Below are positions 25,586 through 36,165 of a stretch of 45,965 bases of DNA, one piece after another. Under the pieces are notes generated by a model. The model did not search any database and was not told the origin of the DNA. It saw only the letters and a list, made by a program, of their open reading frames with translations. Position 1 is the stretch's first letter. Each line of letters opens with the position of its first letter. Source of the stretch: a virus; the IMG/VR virus record IMGVR_UViG_3300006875_000038, positions 1 through 45,965 of that record. One strand, written 5' to 3'. A program made the position numbers and the translations under genes.

Positions 25586-26062
25586 TTAGGGAATTACTTC
25601 AACTTTATACGCAGATTCTATGGCTTTATCGCTCTCGGCCGCGTCCGCGAGCAGCCGCTGAGCAACGTGAGTTAGATATCTTGCGCCACTATCATCATAC
25701 TTATATAGCGCCTCGAGCACGGCATTTGGGTCATCACTTACCTGCGCCCAGTTTCTATCTTTTTCCGGAAATATTACTCCAGCAGAAAATGATGGGGCGC
25801 AGATGTCGCAAGGCACCATTTCTTTAGGCCGAGAAAGCTGCGTTACAGGTATTTCACTTAAATTATATCTTTTTACAAGATGGCACGTTGATCCGTGATA
25901 CACAACGGAAACTCCGACCCTGGACAGAACATATGAACCACTTTCAGTTTTGTAGAGTTCAAATTCAATCCAACGAAGAGAATCTTGACGCCAAGACGAA
26001 GATTTTCCAAGAAGTTTTCCGTTAAACTGTAGTGTTCTGTCACCGTCTTTGACCTGTATCAT
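25586..26062 (-). CDS. Hypothetical protein, first gene of the metabolic run
   Basis: The 158-residue protein starts behind GAAAG. The N-terminal half is beta rich (VKDGDRTLQFNGKLLGK, then WIEFELYKTESGSYVLSRVG and VVYHGSTCHLVKRY); a single CDIC motif is at about 91-94; the C-terminal half is helical (YLTHVAQRLLADAAESDKAI). No family is recognised. It is the first minus-strand gene after the virion module and may be expressed early. Confidence 0.6.
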   Translation of the reverse strand: MIQVKDGDRTLQFNGKLLGKSSSWRQDSLRWIEFELYKTESGSYVLSRVGVSVVYHGSTCHLVKRYNLSEIPVTQLSRPKEMVPCDICAPSFSAGVIFPEKDRNWAQVSDDPNAVLEALYKYDDSGARYLTHVAQRLLADAAESDKAIESAYKVEVIP

Positions 26063-26096
26063 ACGAAATCATCTTTCTATAAATTCTATTACAATA

Positions 26097-26125
26097 CTAA
26101 TATGTCTTAACTTGACATGTGTTAA
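26097..26125 (-). promoter_or_regulatory. Candidate promoter for the replication/metabolism run
   Basis: On the minus strand TTAACA (26125-26120) and TATTAG (26102-26097) are 17 bases apart, upstream of the gene starting at 26062. The 118-base gap 26063-26180 is AT-rich and is the largest intergenic space in this half, so it is the natural place for an early promoter. A plus-strand TTGACA (26112-26117) overlaps but has a poor -10. A weak five-base stem (26156-26175) near the stop of the S74 gene is not a convincing terminator. Confidence 0.35.
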
Positions 26126-26180
26126 ACCGTACAAAATTATTTTATTGATTTTCCAGCGACTCGCTTAGCTGTCGCAGGGT

Positions 26181-28841
26181 TTACCGAGACTCTAGCGCTT
26201 GAACACGGGCGTAGAGATCTTGAATCAGTTTTAACATGGGTGGCACTATAAAATTCGCATTCCAACTTTCAATTGCGCCGTCTTCACCTTTTTCAGCTGC
26301 AATCGGATACGCGTCATTTACGTCTTCTGCTATAAATCCTGGAAGTGTTAATCCAACTCTTGAATCACTTTCAAGTAGTACTCCATCACGGAATTTAAAC
26401 TGCACTACAGGAATATTTAAAAGGTTAAGTGGATCAAGATCTTCATCAGAAATCTCTATGATGTTCTCTTTATATCGCCTAGATGAACTTAGCTTACCTA
26501 ACAGTCCCCCGTTGGTGGCATTAGTCCATACCGCAGTAATTCCAGTAGCTGTCTGAAGAACAGTTGTAGATGTTCTCCGGGTAAAATCATTTCCATATAC
26601 ACCATTTTCTACAACCACCGGCAGATTAGACCAGTATCCCAACCCGTGCGTAAGGTTAGCGCCGATTGAAATAACATCAGCGGTGTCTATTCTTCCCAAG
26701 AAACCTTCTGCGGCATTTAACCTAAAGTTGAATGCCTCATCGTATGATGAATAGCTACTGGTACCGTAGATAGTGTTTGGCCCGATAGCTACACCTGTCG
26801 TGAGGTTAAGAACATTGTTCAAATTGAGATGCGCCGCCGATCCAGCAACTCTATCGGATGAAACAACAATAGACGCTCTAACTGCGCCGGTGCTTGCCGT
26901 TAAGTTAAACGGTGGTATGCGTCTAGCCTGTCCAGTGCCAGCAACATAGTAAAGAGCGCCGCCGTCTGCGATAGCTGAAGTAAGAGTCGCTGCGCCTGTT
27001 GTCGCGTTTGCTATATCAAATGTAGTTGATGACGCTACGTTCGCGATCGTAAACGTGCCGCTGTACCCGGCAGGAGTTATTCCAGAAATCGTGACAGACT
27101 GTCCCGTGATAAAACCGTGACTCACATCCGTCGTGTATCTGACAGTACCAAACGCGGGTGTTGACGGAGCAACTGTGGTAATCGTCTGTAAAAACGATCT
27201 GCCGATCGCTGTCCCGGTCGGTGTGGTAACAGCTGTTGTTGTAGCATTGGTAACAACAAACGTGTTTGCTGAATTAATTTGAGTAATTCTAAATGTTCCG
27301 TTGTACCCGGCTGGTGCAAGACCAGCGATCGTCACAGCCTGTCCGATGCGATAGCGGTGCGGTGTCAGTGCCGACACTGTATACTGAACGCTACCGACAG
27401 CTGGAGTTGACGGAGAAACAGCAGTGATGTCTCTATACGCGGGGTTTTGTATCGTATATGTTGTCGTTGTTGGTGTACTTAGAACGGTATAATCGGAAAC
27501 TGTAAACGCGTTCGGCGGGACAGTTGTAACTCCTGTCAAAGTTACTCGATCGCCTATCTGATATTCATGAGGAGTCGCGCCCGTCGAAATCGTGATCGTA
27601 CTTGTTGAAAGTCCGGTGATCGTGCTAAATCCGACAGCGCTCGCAGCAAATGGTGTTGCGTTTTTTGGAGTGCCAACATAAACATCACCTAAAGACGAAA
27701 TATGTAGCGACGTAGAGTCATCGCCTCCAACATCGATGGATCCGTCATTTGTCAACTTGAATGGCGCAGTCGCAAACCCATTACTCTGCGCTCCAGCCCA
27801 TATATTTCCCTCTGGACTAATATGAAATGACGTTACGTCATCTCCACCGATGTCTACCTGACCTGTCGGTGAAACAATAAATTGTCCAGTTCCTTCAGCG
27901 GTTCCGATCGTGATGCCGCCGCTGTTATTTATAAATAGTGCGGTAGTTGTTACAGAACCAGTCGCTGTAGTCACCGCCGCCGTCGAGATATTTGTGACTC
28001 TAAACGTGTTTGTTGTCACTGCAGTGACGGTGTACGTTCCGTTATAGTCCGCAGGTGAAATACCAGTAATCGTCACAGCATCACCCACCTCGAGCGAGTG
28101 CGTTGTTGACGTTGTGTATGTTGCGCTGAACGTTGGAGTATTCGGAGAAACAGCTGTTATTGAATATGTTAACCGAGGACCGATTCGCACGGAACCATCA
28201 GTATCAACACGAAATTCTGCGTCAGTAAATGTCGCTCCGCCTGTCCAAACTTTTCCAGTGCTGTCAACTCGAAGCCAGTTTGGTGAAGTGCCTACATATA
28301 ACTGTCCGTCTGCGGACACACGAAAAGGCGCGGTCGCGTAGTTGGACGATCCGAAATACATGCCTGTTGAATTGACGGTTAGTGTGCTTGACCCTGTTCC
28401 AGCTACAAGTGAACCAGTCAGTGTCACAAGTACTGATATTGTTCCCGCCGTCAACTTTCCGACATCTAAATTTGATATTGCAGCGTTGCCGAGACCGAAA
28501 GAGACCCACTGACCTACGCCAGCAACAAGTTCCCAGCGCCAAAGTTTATTGTCATTTGCTGTATCAAACCAGAGATCGCCAACAACGTATGTTCCGCCGA
28601 CAGGTGCCGTTCCTTGGCGATAAATTGAATTTTTTCCGTCTGCTGTGGCCTGTATAAACGAGTTTACAGCAACACTGAGCTCTGGGAAATCAACCGCGCT
28701 CGGCGAAATATTTTCGCCAACAATAACTCTTGAACCGATCCTTCGCGGTGCTGGCCGACGACGAACTTGGTTTACTCTATTTTCCGTTGTGAGAAATCTT
28801 TGAGAAAACGTTCGCTGACTTCTTCGCAGATTGCTAGCCAA
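26181..28841 (-). CDS. Tail fibre/spike with C-terminal S74 intramolecular chaperone
   Basis: The 886-residue protein ends in a Peptidase S74 chaperone: SSRRYKENIIEISDEDLD (about 770-790), FRDGVLLESDSRVGLTLPGF then IAEDVNDAYP, and a final helix MLKLIQDLYARVQALESR. In this family the chaperone trimerises the fibre and then cuts itself off at the Ser/Lys site near its start. The middle has four copies (one degenerate) of a beta module with the pattern HGF..GQSVTISGITPAGYSGTF, which also appears in three other virion proteins here. N-terminal about 60 residues are basic and Arg-rich. Probably a receptor-binding spike or side fibre. The start overlaps the upstream stop by eight bases. Confidence 0.88.
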   Translation of the reverse strand: MASNLRRSQRTFSQRFLTTENRVNQVRRRPAPRRIGSRVIVGENISPSAVDFPELSVAVNSFIQATADGKNSIYRQGTAPVGGTYVVGDLWFDTANDNKLWRWELVAGVGQWVSFGLGNAAISNLDVGKLTAGTISVLVTLTGSLVAGTGSSTLTVNSTGMYFGSSNYATAPFRVSADGQLYVGTSPNWLRVDSTGKVWTGGATFTDAEFRVDTDGSVRIGPRLTYSITAVSPNTPTFSATYTTSTTHSLEVGDAVTITGISPADYNGTYTVTAVTTNTFRVTNISTAAVTTATGSVTTTALFINNSGGITIGTAEGTGQFIVSPTGQVDIGGDDVTSFHISPEGNIWAGAQSNGFATAPFKLTNDGSIDVGGDDSTSLHISSLGDVYVGTPKNATPFAASAVGFSTITGLSTSTITISTGATPHEYQIGDRVTLTGVTTVPPNAFTVSDYTVLSTPTTTTYTIQNPAYRDITAVSPSTPAVGSVQYTVSALTPHRYRIGQAVTIAGLAPAGYNGTFRITQINSANTFVVTNATTTAVTTPTGTAIGRSFLQTITTVAPSTPAFGTVRYTTDVSHGFITGQSVTISGITPAGYSGTFTIANVASSTTFDIANATTGAATLTSAIADGGALYYVAGTGQARRIPPFNLTASTGAVRASIVVSSDRVAGSAAHLNLNNVLNLTTGVAIGPNTIYGTSSYSSYDEAFNFRLNAAEGFLGRIDTADVISIGANLTHGLGYWSNLPVVVENGVYGNDFTRRTSTTVLQTATGITAVWTNATNGGLLGKLSSSRRYKENIIEISDEDLDPLNLLNIPVVQFKFRDGVLLESDSRVGLTLPGFIAEDVNDAYPIAAEKGEDGAIESWNANFIVPPMLKLIQDLYARVQALESR

Positions 28842-31044
28842 TTGCGTCTACCTTCCACTCTGGAATGAGTAATACTTCAACAACTTCCGGGAAAGATACG
28901 CCGTCTGGGACAGTCACCTTGATGTTTTCTATCTTTCTGACGATCATAGTGTCTCGCGGTTCAAGGTCACTTGCGAGACGCATCCGCACGAATTCATCGT
29001 CAACGATGACAGCGCACCAATCTCCGGGTTTATAGGTTCCAACGATCGGAGCCATTGATCCATTGATTGAAATCTTTATGTCTGATACTGGAGGTCTAAA
29101 TTCGTCAAGGTACCTGAGCGCTTGGTCGTACAGTACTTGCTCGTCTGCCTCGTCCTGCTTTGTTTCATCACGATCAAGGATCGGCCATCCAGACTGCAGA
29201 AGATCTGTGGCTGTTGCCGCAGCGTAGGGTTGACTCGCGTCATCGCCCAAGTCACTGATGTTTCCGACAACAAAAAATCGTGTTGCAGCATTTTCAGCAG
29301 ATTCTTCAATTGTCACTTCATTGACGTTGCCGGGATATTCAAACACGAATTTGTCAGCGCCATATCTGCTTAACGGCGAGACTTCTCCCGGCCCTGGAGG
29401 ATTTGGAAAGTTGATAGGTAACATCGCAAATGTTCTTGTAAACGCTCCGAGCGTAGAATCAAATGCGCAGTCAACCCTGTATTCAAATCCGTCGATCACG
29501 TCTGAATATTCATCAAGTTCTTCCCCGATTGAGCGAAGCTCGTATCCTCTGTACGTCTTGTTTGACACCTTGACTTGGCTATAGTCATTTGTTGAATATT
29601 CAAATCCGATGTCTGCGTAACCTGGATATGAACCAAATGTCCCGCTGATTGCGAGAGGATACCTTGTCACTGTTCCAGACACAGTTGTTAGATCAATATC
29701 TGGCGAAACAACAGCTGGACTATACGTGAATTTTCTTGTCGCTACAGCCGATCCGTCAGCGTCAGTCACCGTTGTTGTTGTCGCGTTTACGACTGTAAAA
29801 GTGTAGGGTGACGTTGTTGTGACGGCTGTAATGGTAAATGTTCCGTTGTACCCGACCGGAGCTAACCCGCTAATTGTAACGGTGTCTCCAACTATCAACG
29901 TGTGAGCGGTTGTCGTCGTGTACGTGACACTCCCTGCTGGCGTGTTTGGTGCAACGGCAGATATAGAAAATGTCGGAATGCCCGTGATCTCATGCGAACC
30001 GTTAAAAATCACATAAGTCGCTGATACATCGTCAACATTCGTGATTTCAACTCGTTGACCTGCTGAAAAACCGTGATCAACCGATGTTGTAAGTGTTGCA
30101 ACATTTTCAACAAGTTGCTTTTTGCTGACCGTGCGTGATACGCCGGTAATCGCCGTGCTCGATACGTTTGCCGCGGTCAACGCGTACGAGATCGAGTTAT
30201 CTGTCACTGATTGAATAACATATGTGCCGTCAAACGTTGTATCGACATTGTTTACGGTGACGGTTTGTCCGGGAATAAGTTCGTGAGAAAGAAGTGTTCC
30301 GAGAGTTGCAACATTGTTTGTCAATTGCTTATTGTTGATTGAGTAGTAGTAACCGGCGCTTGGCTCGATTTCATCATTTGGAAATGATGTACCGGAAAAG
30401 TCGATGCTCATTTCATCGAGCAGCGCTCTAAAGTATTCGTAAGTATCGACTCTGACTTTTACGGTTGTGTTTGTGTACGTGCCGTCTGGAAGTCCAGGAA
30501 TACTGACGGTGAATGTTGTTGTTGTCAGACTTGGCGAAAGAATGTCATAGTAGTTGTTATACTGAAAATTCCCGACTTCGTAGAATTCTATTCTTACCGG
30601 ACCGCCTGCGGAAAATGGAAAAGATGCAAAGTCAAGTGTAACTAGTGTAAGACCTGCACCGCCTGATGTCACCGCAGTGGCACTGAAGTCATGACTGTAT
30701 GTTTTCCATATATTTCTGTGATGAAGATAGCTGGTGAACTCTGAACCATTGACATTCAGGACTTTTGATGACGCGGAATAGGATCTACTCCAGATGAGCC
30801 CTCCCCACACACAGACGTTGTTTCTTACAACATACAGAGCCGTTCGTCCAGGCATCGTCGTATCGTACAAGTTAAGCGCTGAAGTCTTGTCGATAACTGG
30901 AATACTTCCGCTGAAGGATCCAGCGCTCTTTAGCGCTCTTTCATATGAAACTCCGGTAAACGGTACCTCAGCGAGAACGGTATTTGACATCAAGTCAACT
31001 GTAAAATACCTGTATTCTGGAACTACCGGATCAAATGATGACAT
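28834..31044 (-). CDS. Tail hub / baseplate minor tail protein
   Basis: The 736-residue protein follows the Dit-like gene in the expected position of the tail-tip hub (Tal/gp27-like). The N-terminus (YFTVDLMSNTVLAEVPFTGV then YERALKSAGSFSGSIPV) and CVWGGLIWSRSYSASSKVL are typical of actinophage minor tail proteins of hub type, as is the C-terminal part with YKPGDWCAVIVDDEF and a DTMIVRKIENIKVTV end. In the middle, three copies of the beta module (for example VGDTVTISGLAPVGYNGTF) are inserted. Function: closes the tail tube and anchors fibres. The start lies 21 bases after the previous stop. Confidence 0.78.
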   Translation of the reverse strand: MSSFDPVVPEYRYFTVDLMSNTVLAEVPFTGVSYERALKSAGSFSGSIPVIDKTSALNLYDTTMPGRTALYVVRNNVCVWGGLIWSRSYSASSKVLNVNGSEFTSYLHHRNIWKTYSHDFSATAVTSGGAGLTLVTLDFASFPFSAGGPVRIEFYEVGNFQYNNYYDILSPSLTTTTFTVSIPGLPDGTYTNTTVKVRVDTYEYFRALLDEMSIDFSGTSFPNDEIEPSAGYYYSINNKQLTNNVATLGTLLSHELIPGQTVTVNNVDTTFDGTYVIQSVTDNSISYALTAANVSSTAITGVSRTVSKKQLVENVATLTTSVDHGFSAGQRVEITNVDDVSATYVIFNGSHEITGIPTFSISAVAPNTPAGSVTYTTTTAHTLIVGDTVTISGLAPVGYNGTFTITAVTTTSPYTFTVVNATTTTVTDADGSAVATRKFTYSPAVVSPDIDLTTVSGTVTRYPLAISGTFGSYPGYADIGFEYSTNDYSQVKVSNKTYRGYELRSIGEELDEYSDVIDGFEYRVDCAFDSTLGAFTRTFAMLPINFPNPPGPGEVSPLSRYGADKFVFEYPGNVNEVTIEESAENAATRFFVVGNISDLGDDASQPYAAATATDLLQSGWPILDRDETKQDEADEQVLYDQALRYLDEFRPPVSDIKISINGSMAPIVGTYKPGDWCAVIVDDEFVRMRLASDLEPRDTMIVRKIENIKVTVPDGVSFPEVVEVLLIPEWKVDAIG

Positions 31045-31065
31045 ATCTGTCTCTCCACCACGTCG

Positions 31066-34000
31066 TTACCCAATCCATCCTGACTTATAATATATGTCAA
31101 CTTTTGGAACATTGTTTGCAATTGTTGCATTTCCATAGTGCACTGCTGACGTGCTTTGCGAACCAAAAACAGTAACTGCCGCAAGACCAGCGGAATCTAT
31201 CAACGAGGTTGTCTTGTCAAATTGTCCCTCAAACGAGATGTCGAGCACCTTAGAACCTCCGATCCCATTTCTCACGATTGTTCTATAGAATTTTCCAGCA
31301 GCGTTCCACGCGGTACCAGAAACAACAGAACCAATCTCAAACAGTCCTGTTCCTGGAAGAAACGTGTTTGGAGTTGTCGCTGCCGGCGACACAGTAGCGG
31401 CTGTTGTCCAAGTCACCGGTTCAATATTTGACGCATCAGTCGCGCTGTAGAACGTGGCTATTCTTGTTAGAGCGTTATATGTTATCTTTATCCAGTACGC
31501 TTGCTTATCAACAAACGACGTTGTCAAAGACGTCGTAGAAACTCCGGAAGACGAGTTTGTTCCGTTATTTGACAACAGAAGAGTTGTTGTTGTTCCACTA
31601 AGTTGAATGGCGTACGACCTTTGCGGAGTTGACGTTGCCCATTTTCCTATAAGTGCGCTAGCTGATATGGGCGTCCAGTCGTTCATCGCTGCTCGAACAA
31701 CAAGTTCAAAGCTTCTGTCACGCTCAATTCTTCCGGCCGCGCCGTTGATCGTCACGGTAGATGCGATTGATGTGGCGTCAGTAAATGTTGTTGAAAACTG
31801 AACTTGACGACTGAAGTCAGCGTCAAAGATAACTGGGGCAGCAGTGCCGATACCGTTGCGGATGATCACTCTGTACATTCGACCAAGAGCAAGATCATTG
31901 GCTCCAAGGTTTCGACTTCCGACTTCAATTACCGCTGTGCCAGAAAATATGCCTTCCGCGGGTGTTGCCCCCGTGACCGCGGTGCCCCACGTTGTCGGTT
32001 CTGTTTCCTGATCAGCAGCAACATATAGACTTACGGTTCCAGACGCTGCAGCTCTAGTTACCCTGATCCAGTATGTCGTGTTATCCACAAACGCCGATGA
32101 TGGTGTGATTGTTGCTGCGTTGTTTGTCGTGTTGGCGACATTTCTTGTAGTAAAAACTACTTGCCCTGTCGCGTTTATCGCAAGACTGTATTCCTGCGCA
32201 ACGGCGTCAGTTCGTTTTGCGACGAGAGTCTGCGTCAGGCTTGTGGTCGTGTAGTCGTGCAGCATCACGCGGCAGACAACTTCAATGTCTCCAGTTATAC
32301 TCATTAACGCGTTGTGAGGAGCGCTAGCGTAACTACTTGAAGTGCTTGGCATCGTGAAAAACGTTGTTGCGTCAGTTATCTTTGCGGTGGCGCCCGTCAG
32401 CGTAATCAACTGTCCAGTAGTTGACGTAAACGATGATGTTCCAGGAGACTGGGTCGTAAAATCAGCGTCAAGTATGTTTGATCCGCCGATGCTATTTCTA
32501 ACAATAGCTCTAAAAACTTTTCCTCTAAGGTTCGCGGCTCCGCCGGTCCTCGAGCCGATGTCAAGAGTCTGTGTGCTCGTGATCGTAGTCGTTGTCCCAG
32601 ACGTTGTTACTGTAGTGCCAAGAATCGTCCACGATGAAGGAACAGTTGTCGAATCGGCTGCTGTATAGAACTCGACATCGTGTCCGTTTGCTCCGTTGTC
32701 CGACTTAAACAAGACACGAAACCATCCAGCGACTCCGTTCGAGAACGGAATCACTGATGTACTGGTTCTTGCGTTGTCGTTTGTTCCGTCTGTTGACCAC
32801 GAGAACGCGAGGTTGCCAGCCACTGTGACATAGAACCTGTATCCTCTGTTTGGCGCTGATCCATACTTTGAAATTAATGTTTGCTCGGCAGCAGACACGT
32901 ACGAGTCAACCGCTGCGCGACAGATAAGTTCAAACGTCTTGATTCTGTCAATTTTCGCGCTTGCCGTGTTGATTGTTGTTGTTGCGGCGTTTGTAGATGA
33001 TTCTGTAAACGTTGAAGAACCGACGATCTGGCGCGAAAAGTCAGCGTCAAAAACAGTTGTCGTGTTATTTTTAACAATGACTCTATATATTTTTCCTGAC
33101 ATCGGCAACGACGATACCGGTCCTGTTTGTACGCCGGCGCCGATGCCAAGAGGGTTTGCGCTATCAACAATCGCGCCTATCGTAGAACTCGCTGTGGTGA
33201 TTGTCGTAAACGTTGCAGGCTCCATAACTGAATCTGCAGCGTATGAAAACGTCACAACACCTGTCGACTGGACACGCACGGCGCGTATCCACATGATTGT
33301 TCCAGCTGTTGCTGGTTTACCGGTTGTCCACGCTACTGAAGGTGTCTCAGATCCACCGGCGAGTGTCACTCCAAGTTTTAGTCCAGTGTTTGTTAAGGCG
33401 AGATAGTATTGGTTGCCAACACCTCCCTTTCCGACAATGATCTGATCTGATGCCGGAGTCCATGAGTTCATCGCAACACGGACGGTTATTGTCAAGTCTC
33501 CACTGACGTCAAGAACACCGGATACGCCTGTATCTGGTGCATACGCGAAACTGTTTGCGTCTCCTGGCAAAAGAAGAAACGTTGAATGATCAACAATTCT
33601 TGTTGCAGAGCCGGTAACTGTCACTGTATGGCCGGTCGATGTTGTAAATGACGTAGCGCCGACGGTCTGCGCGCTGAAATCAACATCGCAGATCGTTACA
33701 CCGCCGATTCCCTTGCGAAGAATAAACCTGTAAAATTCGCCAGTAAAAGGTGAGGTTGCTCCAGCGTTATACACGCCAAATGTTAAAGATGCAGTATTTG
33801 CAAATATGCTGGCGATACTTCCTCCGGCAGACACCGATGTCCCAAGTTGAGTCCACAGTGAAGGTTCTGTATCTGAGTCAGCGGCGGTGAAAAATGATGT
33901 GACAGCGTTTCCAGCTCCGTGATCGCGTTTAAATGTTACCTTTATCCAGCGGGTTGTTCCATCAGTAAATCCTGTTGCAACTGTAGAAGTTGTTGTCGCG

Positions 34001-36147
34001 AACGCTGTCCCGTTCGTTGAATAAGAAAAAGCGAGTGTTCCAGCTGTGTTAACTGCAAGCGCCCATCCTCGTTGGTTTCCGCTGTCTGTCCATTTTGCAG
34101 CGATTGTTGAAGTCGCCGCGGGAGTCCAGTCGTCACAGGCGATTCGTGCAACTATTTCTATATCATCAATGATGTCTAACTCTGAAGAATCAGGTATTGA
34201 CGCGTAGTTTGATGTTCTACCTGGAAGATACAAAAACTTTGTTGACTCGGCGCCTGTCGGTTCAAGATTAGACGCAGAGGGGGCAGACGCCCACGCGGCT
34301 TGTCCGGCTAGTGACAAAAACTTTGTTCCCTCAGTACCGAGAATATCAAGTGCTGATGAATCGGGTACTGAAGCGTACGCCCCGACGGCACCTGGAAGAT
34401 TCAATGAACCGTTGACAACGCCGATGCCGTTTTCGCTGGCAAGCGAACTTCCGCTAAGTTGTTCTGCTGAAAATCTGTTCGTGATGCAACCGTTAACAGT
34501 TTCAATACCAGAATAAAATCTACCAGAAAATGAAGCGGTGCCGGGAGAGTTTGTACCAAGATATATTATCGATGCGCCGCTCACGATGGCTGTAGTGTTT
34601 GCGCCGGTACCTGTCTGCGAAACTCCAACAGACGTCCATGTCACGTTTTCAGCGACGTTCGTATCACTCGTCGAGTACCAATACTCGCACAACGCGCTGG
34701 ACACTGTCAGTTTTGCGCGAAGCCAAATTGTTGAACCAGCCGATAGTCCAGGCACAGCGACAGATGACGGAGCGTTTCCTATCAATGCAGCGGCGGTATT
34801 CGCTAGTGATATGTTTAACTTATTGTCACTACCTATGTAAAACAACGCGTTTGAACCGCCCCACGCAGTCAAATACGTTAGAGTATTTATTCGGTCAAGG
34901 GTGACTCTTACCGCAAACTCTAGATCACTGACGTATCCGATGGCTGTCTGACGGTTGATCTGTACAAAACTTCCAGTCTCTCCAGGCATCGTGACATATG
35001 TCCCAGAACCGGCATCAGCTGTGAACTGAATCACGTTTGCACCGGGATTTAGAGTTATCCAGTCAGTCAAAGTGTCAACAAATACGCGAGCACCGAGAGT
35101 ATCACCGTTGTAGGCGACCTCCTTGCTATACGTATTGATCTCTAGCTTATCCGCATTTCTAACAATTGACCCGCTGCACGCTGTTGACGCCACGTCTGTC
35201 GACTCAACACTGTAGCTGACGGTATTTGATGCCACAGTCGACACTACAAATGTACCGTCAAACACTTCGTCAACACCCGACACGGTGATCACGTCGCCAG
35301 AAATAATCGTGTGCGTTGAAGCCGTTGTCAATGTCGCAACATTGCTTGTCAATATCTTATTTGTGACAATCTCTGAGTCTGATGAACGTAGCGAGTCAAC
35401 AATCGTCAACAGTTCATCGTTGGTCGAGTTATATATTGTTGCTGGAGCGTCGAGCGGTCCATTGATCTCGATGAACGTTGTGACAGGAGTGTTTCCTACG
35501 TTTTGTATTGTCGTTGACCCGGTGATTGACGCTGAACTCGCCGTACACGGAATGGTCGCGACATTGTAGCCGTCCGGATCACTATCATTCCACGAATACT
35601 TTATCGGATCTGCTGCACGCAAACCGACAGAAAATTCTGTTCTACCTCGAGCGTTAACGGTCTGAATCTGTGGTTTTCCACTGAGACGCACAAACGCCGA
35701 TCTTGTTGGAGACTCTAAAGTCTTTAACCATACGCCGCGGCGGACAAGATCAAGTTGCTCGACAAGTGTTTCTCTAGCAGCTGACAGATACTCTGGACTT
35801 GGAGGAAGTATCACTCCAGAGAGAGTGATCTGTCGCGCGGCCCAGCGACCGGAGGCGTCGTATGATCCATCGCCCCACCCGCGAGGTATGTCTGGAATGA
35901 CTGGATCAGGGTGTTCCCACCAACCGTCAATTTCCGTACACACCCAAATGACGTTGTTCGAGTCGATGTTGTTTAAGACAAGGTCGCCGATGATAACGTC
36001 TTCCTTCAACTTCATTCCGGAGAACACCGGAGGTGGAAGAGGAACTAGTGACTTATTTACGACAGTTGTTTCACGACCCTGTTGCAACGGGTCAGTGAAA
36101 TCTCCTTCACCGTATGTACCTTGCCCGTATGCCCGAACGGTTGCCAT
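31066..36147 (-). CDS. Distal tail (Dit-like) protein with multiple LamG-like domains
   Basis: The 1693-residue protein is unusually long. Residues about 1-200 resemble a distal tail protein N-terminus (GDLVLNNIDSNNVIWVCTEI, RWAARQITLSGVI, ETLVEQLDLVRRGVWLKTLE, FSVGLRAADPIKY), the ring that joins tube and tip. After one copy of the shared beta module (about 275-330), roughly six LamG/concanavalin-like modules follow. Each has YASIPDS..LDI or equivalent, a 'R..DW.P....I.GKW......' stretch, W-I-R/K-V-T/R and FYRVIVRNGIGG endings. Such modules bind carbohydrates. The combination would place many sugar-binding domains around the tail tip. Confidence 0.8.
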   Translation of the reverse strand: MATVRAYGQGTYGEGDFTDPLQQGRETTVVNKSLVPLPPPVFSGMKLKEDVIIGDLVLNNIDSNNVIWVCTEIDGWWEHPDPVIPDIPRGWGDGSYDASGRWAARQITLSGVILPPSPEYLSAARETLVEQLDLVRRGVWLKTLESPTRSAFVRLSGKPQIQTVNARGRTEFSVGLRAADPIKYSWNDSDPDGYNVATIPCTASSASITGSTTIQNVGNTPVTTFIEINGPLDAPATIYNSTNDELLTIVDSLRSSDSEIVTNKILTSNVATLTTASTHTIISGDVITVSGVDEVFDGTFVVSTVASNTVSYSVESTDVASTACSGSIVRNADKLEINTYSKEVAYNGDTLGARVFVDTLTDWITLNPGANVIQFTADAGSGTYVTMPGETGSFVQINRQTAIGYVSDLEFAVRVTLDRINTLTYLTAWGGSNALFYIGSDNKLNISLANTAAALIGNAPSSVAVPGLSAGSTIWLRAKLTVSSALCEYWYSTSDTNVAENVTWTSVGVSQTGTGANTTAIVSGASIIYLGTNSPGTASFSGRFYSGIETVNGCITNRFSAEQLSGSSLASENGIGVVNGSLNLPGAVGAYASVPDSSALDILGTEGTKFLSLAGQAAWASAPSASNLEPTGAESTKFLYLPGRTSNYASIPDSSELDIIDDIEIVARIACDDWTPAATSTIAAKWTDSGNQRGWALAVNTAGTLAFSYSTNGTAFATTTSTVATGFTDGTTRWIKVTFKRDHGAGNAVTSFFTAADSDTEPSLWTQLGTSVSAGGSIASIFANTASLTFGVYNAGATSPFTGEFYRFILRKGIGGVTICDVDFSAQTVGATSFTTSTGHTVTVTGSATRIVDHSTFLLLPGDANSFAYAPDTGVSGVLDVSGDLTITVRVAMNSWTPASDQIIVGKGGVGNQYYLALTNTGLKLGVTLAGGSETPSVAWTTGKPATAGTIMWIRAVRVQSTGVVTFSYAADSVMEPATFTTITTASSTIGAIVDSANPLGIGAGVQTGPVSSLPMSGKIYRVIVKNNTTTVFDADFSRQIVGSSTFTESSTNAATTTINTASAKIDRIKTFELICRAAVDSYVSAAEQTLISKYGSAPNRGYRFYVTVAGNLAFSWSTDGTNDNARTSTSVIPFSNGVAGWFRVLFKSDNGANGHDVEFYTAADSTTVPSSWTILGTTVTTSGTTTTITSTQTLDIGSRTGGAANLRGKVFRAIVRNSIGGSNILDADFTTQSPGTSSFTSTTGQLITLTGATAKITDATTFFTMPSTSSSYASAPHNALMSITGDIEVVCRVMLHDYTTTSLTQTLVAKRTDAVAQEYSLAINATGQVVFTTRNVANTTNNAATITPSSAFVDNTTYWIRVTRAAASGTVSLYVAADQETEPTTWGTAVTGATPAEGIFSGTAVIEVGSRNLGANDLALGRMYRVIIRNGIGTAAPVIFDADFSRQVQFSTTFTDATSIASTVTINGAAGRIERDRSFELVVRAAMNDWTPISASALIGKWATSTPQRSYAIQLSGTTTTLLLSNNGTNSSSGVSTTSLTTSFVDKQAYWIKITYNALTRIATFYSATDASNIEPVTWTTAATVSPAATTPNTFLPGTGLFEIGSVVSGTAWNAAGKFYRTIVRNGIGGSKVLDISFEGQFDKTTSLIDSAGLAAVTVFGSQSTSAVHYGNATIANNVPKVDIYYKSGWIG

Positions 36148-36165
36148 GACGTTCTCGCGTTTCTA

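Noticed and set aside
26156-26175. Stem-loop after the S74 fibre gene as terminator
   Set aside because: The stem has only five base pairs and no U-tract directly after it.
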